From Chersky-806 sp038252255 (GTDB lineage Bacteria > Actinomycetota > Acidimicrobiia > IMCC26256 > JAENVU01), in the NCBI GenBank assembly GCA_038252255.1, contig JBBSAM010000018.1:35357-99356 (forward strand): 64,000 nt of DNA, in the 5' to 3' direction. Under the pieces are notes generated by a model. That model saw only the letters and a list, made by a program, of their open reading frames with translations, was not told the origin of the DNA and made no database searches. This document shows, in pieces, positions 60,630 to 64,000 of this stretch (position 1 is its first letter; each line of letters begins with the position of its first letter). The position numbers were made by a program, and so were the translations under genes.

Positions 60630-61100
60630 ATGAGACCTTGGCTCCGGTGGTTGTTCATCGCGCTCGCAATCGGCATCGTGGGCTTCGCGGTCATCCAGCT
60701 CATCCCCTACCGGGTCACGAACCCGGCTGTGGGGCAGGAACCGAAGTGGGACAGCCCCCGGACCCGCGAGCTCGCGGTTGCCGCCTGCTTCGACTGCCAC
60801 AGCAACGAGACGAAGACCACATGGTGGGAGGACATCGCACCGTTGTCGTGGTGGATCACCAACCACGTCGAGGAAGGCCGGGCGAAGCTCAACTTCTCCG
60901 AGTGGGGAGCGGCCGGGAACCGGTCCGACGACGCGGCCGAGACGGTGTCGAACGGGTCGATGCCGCCGAGCTACTACACGTGGTTCGGAATGCACAGCAA
61001 CGCGAAGCTCACCGCCTCCGAGCGTCGTGAGCTGGCGCTCGGCCTGCAGAAGACGCTCGGTGGTGGTGGTGGTGGTGGTGGTGGTGGTGGTGGTGGCTGA
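60630..61100 (+). CDS. Haem-binding domain protein with polyglycine tail
   Basis: The 156-residue protein has one N-terminal membrane helix (LFIALAIGIVGFAVIQLIP, about 8-26) and a haem-binding domain with the c-type motif CFDCH near 53-57 and conserved WWEDIAPLSWWI near 65-76. A distal Met candidate is at NGSMPPSYY. The last 13 residues are all Gly. Exported haem carriers of this family are common in Bacteroidetes and some actinobacteria. The ATG at 60630 follows a possible GTG three bases earlier. Confidence 0.82.
   Translation: MRPWLRWLFIALAIGIVGFAVIQLIPYRVTNPAVGQEPKWDSPRTRELAVAACFDCHSNETKTTWWEDIAPLSWWITNHVEEGRAKLNFSEWGAAGNRSDDAAETVSNGSMPPSYYTWFGMHSNAKLTASERRELALGLQKTLGGGGGGGGGGGGG
61059..61097 (+). 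repeat. (GGT)12 GGC trinucleotide repeat in coding sequence
   Basis: Twelve perfect GGT codons plus one GGC encode 13 consecutive glycines directly before the stop of the haem-binding protein. GGT is a minority Gly codon in this GC-rich genome, so the tract is likely to arise by slippage and may vary in length. Confidence 0.95.
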
Positions 61101-61152
61101 CCCGCGAAGGGGTGACCGGCTCGTCGGCGGCGACGAGTGCGAGACTCCTGTG

Positions 61153-61641
61153 ATGACCGACGCCGCGCACCAGCTCACCCCGGTCGGGCTCGACTTCCTC
61201 GAGACCGCGCCGCATCGCTTCGAGTACTCGGAGCCGCTCGCGGCACCTCCTGCCGCGGTGTTCGCCGCGATCAGCGCGGATCCCTCCACGTGGAGCTGGT
61301 TCCCGGGAATCGAGGAGGGCGCGTACGAAGGTGACGAGCCGGCCGGAGTCGGAACCCGCCGCTGGGTCCGCATCGGCGGCACGAAGTACCGCGAGACCGT
61401 GCTCGCGTGGGACGCGCCGCAGCGCTGGGCGTACCGGGTCGACGAGACGTCGAGCCCACTGCTCACCGCGCTGCTCGAGGACTGGGTGATGGAACCCGCG
61501 GCCGGTGACTCGACCACGCTGCGGTGGACGTTCGCGTTCGAGCCCCTCCCCGAGACGGCCGAGCTCCTCGTCGGCGCGCAGGCGCTGATCGGTACGACCT
61601 TCCACGATGCCGTCCGGGGTCTCGACGCCACGCTGAGCTGA
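61153..61641 (+). CDS. SRPBCC (Bet v1-like) family protein
   Basis: The 162-residue protein has the START/polyketide-cyclase pattern: EYSEPLAAPPAAVFAAISADPSTWSWF (24-50), GVGTRRWVRIGG near 66-77 and the C-terminal helix LIGTTFHDAVRGLDATL near 145-161. Such proteins bind hydrophobic ligands; no specific function is indicated. It is the last gene of ordinary composition before the accessory segment. Confidence 0.83.
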   Translation: MTDAAHQLTPVGLDFLETAPHRFEYSEPLAAPPAAVFAAISADPSTWSWFPGIEEGAYEGDEPAGVGTRRWVRIGGTKYRETVLAWDAPQRWAYRVDETSSPLLTALLEDWVMEPAAGDSTTLRWTFAFEPLPETAELLVGAQALIGTTFHDAVRGLDATLS

Positions 61642-62000
61642 CCGGGGCCACACCGGCGGCGTCGGCAAGCTCCACTGGTTCCCAGGTCTGGATCCAACCG
61701 GCGCCGCGCAGATGCGGAGATGTGTCACCTGACAAACCCAAGCGGGAAAGTGCTGGTCAGGGCACTATGGGCTTCGGGGTGCGGGTGAAGAGCGTGGAAG
61801 CTCCCGGGACTCCGCGAGGGGTCCTCTCCGGGCACCAGAAAGAACGTAACGGCCCGTTCGACTCGGGCACCCGTACCCCCGATGAGTGAGCGATTCTGGC
61901 GGAATCGAGGGTGATCTCAACCTCTCAACCCGGTAGGCTGACCGTCGCGAAACTGGGTCGAAAGGCCTACGTAGAGCGTTCTGACCACAACATCTAGTGG
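61642..62000. other. 359-bp stretch without a recognised gene
   Basis: No convincing gene is seen. A 40-codon plus-strand frame (61768-61889) is not recognised. A T-arm-like element GCCCG-TTCGACT-CGGGC lies at 61852-61868, followed by ACCCGTA, which can pair with TGCGGGT at 61780-61786. The intervening sequence does not fold as a tRNA. The stretch may mark the edge of an inserted segment. Confidence 0.5.
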
Positions 62001-62029
62001 TTCCAACGCGGCGATAAGCGGTGTACAAT
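62001..62029 (+). promoter_or_regulatory. Probable sigma-70 promoter upstream of NYN gene
   Basis: A -10 box TACAAT (62024-62029) is preceded at 17 bases by TTCCAA (62001-62006), a weak -35. Transcription would begin near 62036, directly before the hairpin terminator at 62043. Confidence 0.5.
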
Positions 62030-62042
62030 GTCAGTCAATCCT

Positions 62043-62086
62043 CCCCGCCGTTCGCGCCTTGGTGCGAACTGGCGGGGTTTTATTTT
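62043..62086 (+). terminator. Intrinsic terminator in the leader of the NYN gene
   Basis: Stem CCCCGCC/GGCGGGG continues through an inner TTCGCG/TGCGAA stem to a small loop and is followed by TTTTATTTT. This is the only classical terminator with a long T-tract in the window. It lies between a promoter and the NYN gene start 15 bases further on, so it may act as an attenuator or end a 50-nt RNA. Confidence 0.85.
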
Positions 62087-62100
62087 GCAGGGCGGCAGCG

Positions 62101-62712
62101 GTGGCTGATCAGAGTGTTTGGGTGTTCATCGACGCCCAAAACTTGTACCGGGACACCCGTCGCGCATTTTACGACGCGACCGCGCCGTCGTCGGCCGGTC
62201 AGGTCGACCCGATGAAACTGGCCGAGCTTCTCGTCAGCCGCGGCCCTAGCAAGGGACCCAGCCGGGTTCTGGGAGAGGTTCGGATCTACACCGGACAGCC
62301 GACTCCCAATCGACAACAGAAGGCGTCTTCGGCCCATCAGCGACAGCACGCCTACTGGGAGAAGACCGGGGTGAAGGTCTTTGCGCGCCCGCTGCGCTAC
62401 CCCGACGACTGGCCGAATTCCAAGGCCAAGGAGAAGGGCATCGACGTGGCCCTAGCGGTTGACGTCGTCTTCAACGCCGCCCGCAACTTTTACGACGTGG
62501 GCATCGTCGTATCAACGGATACTGACCTCTGCCCGGCACTTGAAGCCGTCTGCGACCTCAACCGAGCTTGGGGAAAGCCCCGAGTCGAACTCGCGGCCTG
62601 GCGGCCCTGCCGGAAACGGCTGACCGTCCCGGGTTACAGCCTCTGGACCCACGTACTAGAGCAGTCCGACTACACGGCGGTGGCGGACCCGACGGTGTAC
62701 GTGCGGCCCTAG
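62101..62712 (+). CDS. NYN-domain (PIN-like) ribonuclease
   Basis: The 203-residue protein has the NYN/PIN acidic active site: Asp11 in VFIDAQNLY (8-16), Asp115 in KGIDVALAVD (112-121), and Asp140/Asp142 in STDTDLCPAL (138-147). Such proteins are metal-dependent RNases involved in RNA processing or toxin-like systems. The GTG start directly begins the homology. The stop overlaps that of a convergent small gene (CTAG). An upstream terminator hairpin suggests regulated read-through. Confidence 0.85.
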   Translation: MADQSVWVFIDAQNLYRDTRRAFYDATAPSSAGQVDPMKLAELLVSRGPSKGPSRVLGEVRIYTGQPTPNRQQKASSAHQRQHAYWEKTGVKVFARPLRYPDDWPNSKAKEKGIDVALAVDVVFNAARNFYDVGIVVSTDTDLCPALEAVCDLNRAWGKPRVELAAWRPCRKRLTVPGYSLWTHVLEQSDYTAVADPTVYVRP

Positions 62713-62870
62713 CCCTCGTTCGTGGTGTCCTCGGGCGTCTGAAGCTCTTGCTCAGCGGCGTCCACGATCTCCGGCGAACCATCGGGCTTCACCTGGAGCA
62801 AGGCGCGCAAGGCGTCCTCGGGGTCCAGCGGGATCTTGACCGGCTCGTCGGGCTCGGTTTTGCGCTCCAT
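62709..62870 (-). CDS. Small acidic protein, 53 residues
   Basis: The 53-residue protein starts MERKTEPDEPVKIPLDPEDA and is rich in Asp, Glu and Pro, with a short helix LRALLQV. It shares a CTAG stop palindrome with the NYN gene. It resembles small acidic companions of accessory genes; a DNA-mimic or antitoxin-like role is only a guess. It is divergent from the wHTH-like gene at 63006. Confidence 0.65.
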   Translation of the reverse strand: MERKTEPDEPVKIPLDPEDALRALLQVKPDGSPEIVDAAEQELQTPEDTTNEG

Positions 62871-62966
62871 CGAGACCACGGTACCCCGCTGCTAGTGGAC
62901 GCTCTCCGTTGAACTACACCGATGGGTTATTGAACGCATCGCGCGGAGCGCGCGAAATGGAATATG

Positions 62967-62982
62967 GAACGTCCAGACGTTC
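62967..62982. promoter_or_regulatory. 16-bp palindrome upstream of 63006 gene
   Basis: Perfect arms GAACGTC and GACGTTC are separated by CA. It lies 24-39 bases before the ATG at 63006, with TAGAGT (62994-62999) as a possible -10 between. A repressor operator controlling one or both divergent genes is plausible. Confidence 0.55.
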
Positions 62983-63005
62983 GGTGGTTCGATTAGAGTG
63001 CCGTC

Positions 63006-63410
63006 ATGCACACAGATCCCGTTCTTCAGCAGTGGGACCAGGAACTCGAACGTCTCGAACGAGACAACGAGAAGCTCGACATCCAGGCTCAACAGAACAA
63101 GGAGCGGATGGACCGCATCCGCATCGCACGCGAGGAGTACCTGAAACTCCCTCGTGGCGAGGGAGCGCCGCCCGTGGCCCCGGCCGAACCTCGCCGCGAA
63201 AGCGGCGACGACAGGTTGCTCAGACTCATGCGCAGCCACGTCGACCGGGACTTCTCCGATGAGGAGGCGATGGCCCTCATGGTGGATGCGGGTTGGACTT
63301 CGGAATCTTCCAAGCCCATCAGCATCATCAAGACCTACCTGTCCCGCCTCTATCGGAGGGGGGACCTCGTTCGACCTTCGCGTGGTCGTTACCAGGCGAA
63401 GGCTCCATAA
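63006..63410 (+). CDS. Coiled-coil plus winged-helix-like hypothetical protein
   Basis: The 134-residue protein has an N-terminal coiled coil (about 6-45, charged heptads LERLERDNEKLD), a Pro/Ala linker and a C-terminal segment (about 68-131) with SHVDRDFSDEEAMALMVDAGW and TYLSRLYRRGDLVR. The last part fits a winged helix. No family is recognised. The ATG has no clear Shine-Dalgarno, and TAGAGT lies 7 bases upstream, so it may be leaderless. It may bind the nearby 16-bp palindrome. Confidence 0.6.
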   Translation: MHTDPVLQQWDQELERLERDNEKLDIQAQQNKERMDRIRIAREEYLKLPRGEGAPPVAPAEPRRESGDDRLLRLMRSHVDRDFSDEEAMALMVDAGWTSESSKPISIIKTYLSRLYRRGDLVRPSRGRYQAKAP

Positions 63411-63477
63411 CGACGAACGACCCCGGCTAGGGGGTCATCCGTCCATGTTCTCTCTCATCCAAAGAGGAGGTGATGCG

Positions 63478-63513
63478 ATGGTCGTCATCATCGTGATCAT
63501 CGTCCCCCCGTAA
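63478..63513 (+). CDS. Micropeptide MVVIIVIIVPP with near-perfect Shine-Dalgarno
   Basis: An 11-codon ORF starts at 63478, preceded at 3 bases by AGAGGAGGTGAT, close to a full complement of the 16S 3' end. The product is entirely hydrophobic with a Pro-Pro end. A 14-bp hairpin follows 25 bases after the stop (63538-63571). It could be a leader peptide, a membrane micropeptide or a ribosome-stalling signal. A Pro-Pro end before TAA can slow termination. Confidence 0.45.
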   Translation: MVVIIVIIVPP

Positions 63514-63537
63514 TGGGGTGACTGCGATCACGGGTCG

Positions 63538-63571
63538 GGACTAGGTCGGCGGTTACGCGCCGGCCTAGTCC
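63538..63571 (+). terminator. Hairpin after the micropeptide ORF
   Basis: Arms of 14 bp (GGACTAGGTCGGCG and CGCCGGCCTAGTCC) pair fully apart from one T-G wobble, around a 6-nt loop. It is followed by only two Ts. It may terminate the transcript that carries the micropeptide. Confidence 0.65.
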
Positions 63572-63714
63572 TTGGCCATCTATGTCAACTCCGCTGTCGA
63601 TTCTACCTCGACTGTTCCACGCGTCGGGCCAATTCAGCGCGGGGCACGTCTTGGTAGACCGTTTGGGGCCTAGGAACTCTGAGCGCGCGGTCCAATCCCG
63701 CGGTGTTCCACAAT

Positions 63715-63865
63715 CTACGGCCTGCCCGTTAGCGGCCTATAGGTGAGCCGTCGTCCAACTTGGCCCAGCAACTGCTCGACCCGCTCCGTATCGGTCATCT
63801 TCCGGGTGGTGTACCGGTAGTCGAACTCGGCCAGGTACCGGTGAAGGTGCTCTTCGCTGATGGCC
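63715..63865 (-). pseudogene. Remnant of an ISXO2/IS1595-type transposase (C-terminus)
   Basis: The last 47 codons or so match the C-terminus of ISXO2-like transposases: SEEHLHRYLAEFDYRYTTRK followed by MTDTERVEQLL and LTYRPL. Upstream residues in the same frame are unrelated, so the gene is broken at about 63865, where an IS3-family end seems to start on the other strand. Confidence 0.75.
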
Positions 63866-64000
63866 TGACCCCGGTGGGGTGGTCCACGCGTTGTGAGAGT
63901 CCGATTGCCCATGATGGGCAGAATGGACTTCACGATGAAACGACGACGGCACACTCCCGAGCAGGTGGTCCGGAAACTGCGAACCGCGGATGGTCTCCTC
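63866..64000 (+). mobile_element. Left end of an IS3-family element, partial
   Basis: The sequence TGACCCC at 63866 begins where the transposase remnant stops matching and is a plausible IS3 terminal inverted repeat. The orfA coding sequence starts inside it. The rest lies beyond the window, so the ends and target duplication cannot be checked. Confidence 0.6.
63935..64000 (+). CDS. IS3-family transposase OrfA, partial
   Basis: The first 22 codons read MKRRRHTPEQVVRKLRTADG, the typical start of OrfA (helix-turn-helix subunit) in the IS407-like branch of IS3. In intact elements a -1 frameshift joins it to OrfB, the integrase. The gene runs off the right edge of the window. Confidence 0.8.
   Translation, partial: MKRRRHTPEQVVRKLRTADGLL

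Noticed and set aside
61009..61728. Minus-strand frame with a polyhistidine run opposite the GGT repeat
   Set aside because: It is the antisense shadow of two supported plus-strand genes; the His tract simply mirrors the Gly tract.
61780..61876. Possible tRNA or tRNA-Sec: T-arm GCCCG-TTCGACT-CGGGC with an acceptor that pairs over 7 bases
   Set aside because: The interior of 48 nt does not give an anticodon arm or a class II variable arm, and the D-arm is poor. It may be a tRNA-derived scar, but it is not a supported tRNA.
62885..62925. Minus-strand sequence GTGTAGTTCAACGGAGAGCG resembling the 5' half of a tRNA
   Set aside because: No matching T-arm or acceptor 3' half follows at the right distance, so it could only be a remnant or chance.
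62709..63410. Toxin-antitoxin system made of the NYN gene, the small acidic protein and the wHTH-like protein
   Set aside because: The genes are convergent or divergent and not in one operon, and none matches a known antitoxin. It remains only a guess.

Overview
The window is a contiguous stretch of a high-GC actinobacterial chromosome. The gene order rsmI, metG, tatD, an RpfB-like protein, rsmA, ispE, tRNA-Gln, glmU, prs, rplY, pth is the classical Actinomycetota arrangement. Two very small ribosomal proteins known from mycobacterial ribosomes (bS22 and bL37), an AftD-type arabinofuranosyltransferase, a wax-ester/diacylglycerol acyltransferase and a mycothiol-type (MDMPI) domain support the phylum. 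The heptose genes at the left edge and the abundance of fatty-acyl and SDR enzymes suggest a deep lineage such as Acidimicrobiia; that placement is inference.

Layout. 1-1.5 kb: ADP/GDP-heptose precursor genes (hldE-type kinase fragment, gmhA, divergent gmhB). 1.6-14.2 kb: the housekeeping block, mostly on the minus strand, ending with an unusual YchF whose GTPase motifs are eroded. 14.3-42.2 kb: a mosaic of short operons: Rrf2 regulator plus epimerase, two SDRs plus an amidohydrolase, enoyl-CoA hydratase plus WS/DGAT, a molybdopterin oxidoreductase with its cytochrome b, serC, an ABC ATPase fused to a cyclic-nucleotide-binding domain with its FtsX-like permease, acyl-CoA ligase, alcohol dehydrogenase, a flotillin, a VIT-type transporter and a YcaQ-type DNA glycosylase. 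42.3-46.9 kb: a 1528-residue AftD-like cell-wall arabinosyltransferase. 47-61.6 kb: an SSI-like lipoprotein, two ECF sigma factors (one with an anti-sigma factor fused to an MDMPI domain), secreted repeat proteins, lipid enzymes, a B12-binding protein carrying the CarH-type Wx9EH motif and a haem-binding protein with a polyglycine tail. 61.7-64 kb: an accessory segment with lower GC, a NYN nuclease gene preceded by a promoter and an intrinsic terminator, small orphan genes, an 11-codon ORF with a near-perfect Shine-Dalgarno sequence, and a transposase remnant abutted by the start of an IS3-family element.

Non-coding structure recurs. Three convergent gene pairs are separated by 47-48 bp hairpins, two of which share 41 of 48 bases with compensatory changes. 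A GC-rich dispersed repeat of about 45-55 bp appears at four intergenic loci, once as a 55-bp tandem array. Three convergent gene pairs end on a shared palindromic CTAG.

Start sites were chosen from conserved N-termini, ATGA overlaps and Shine-Dalgarno matches. Many long alternative frames in this GC-rich DNA are shadows and were left out.
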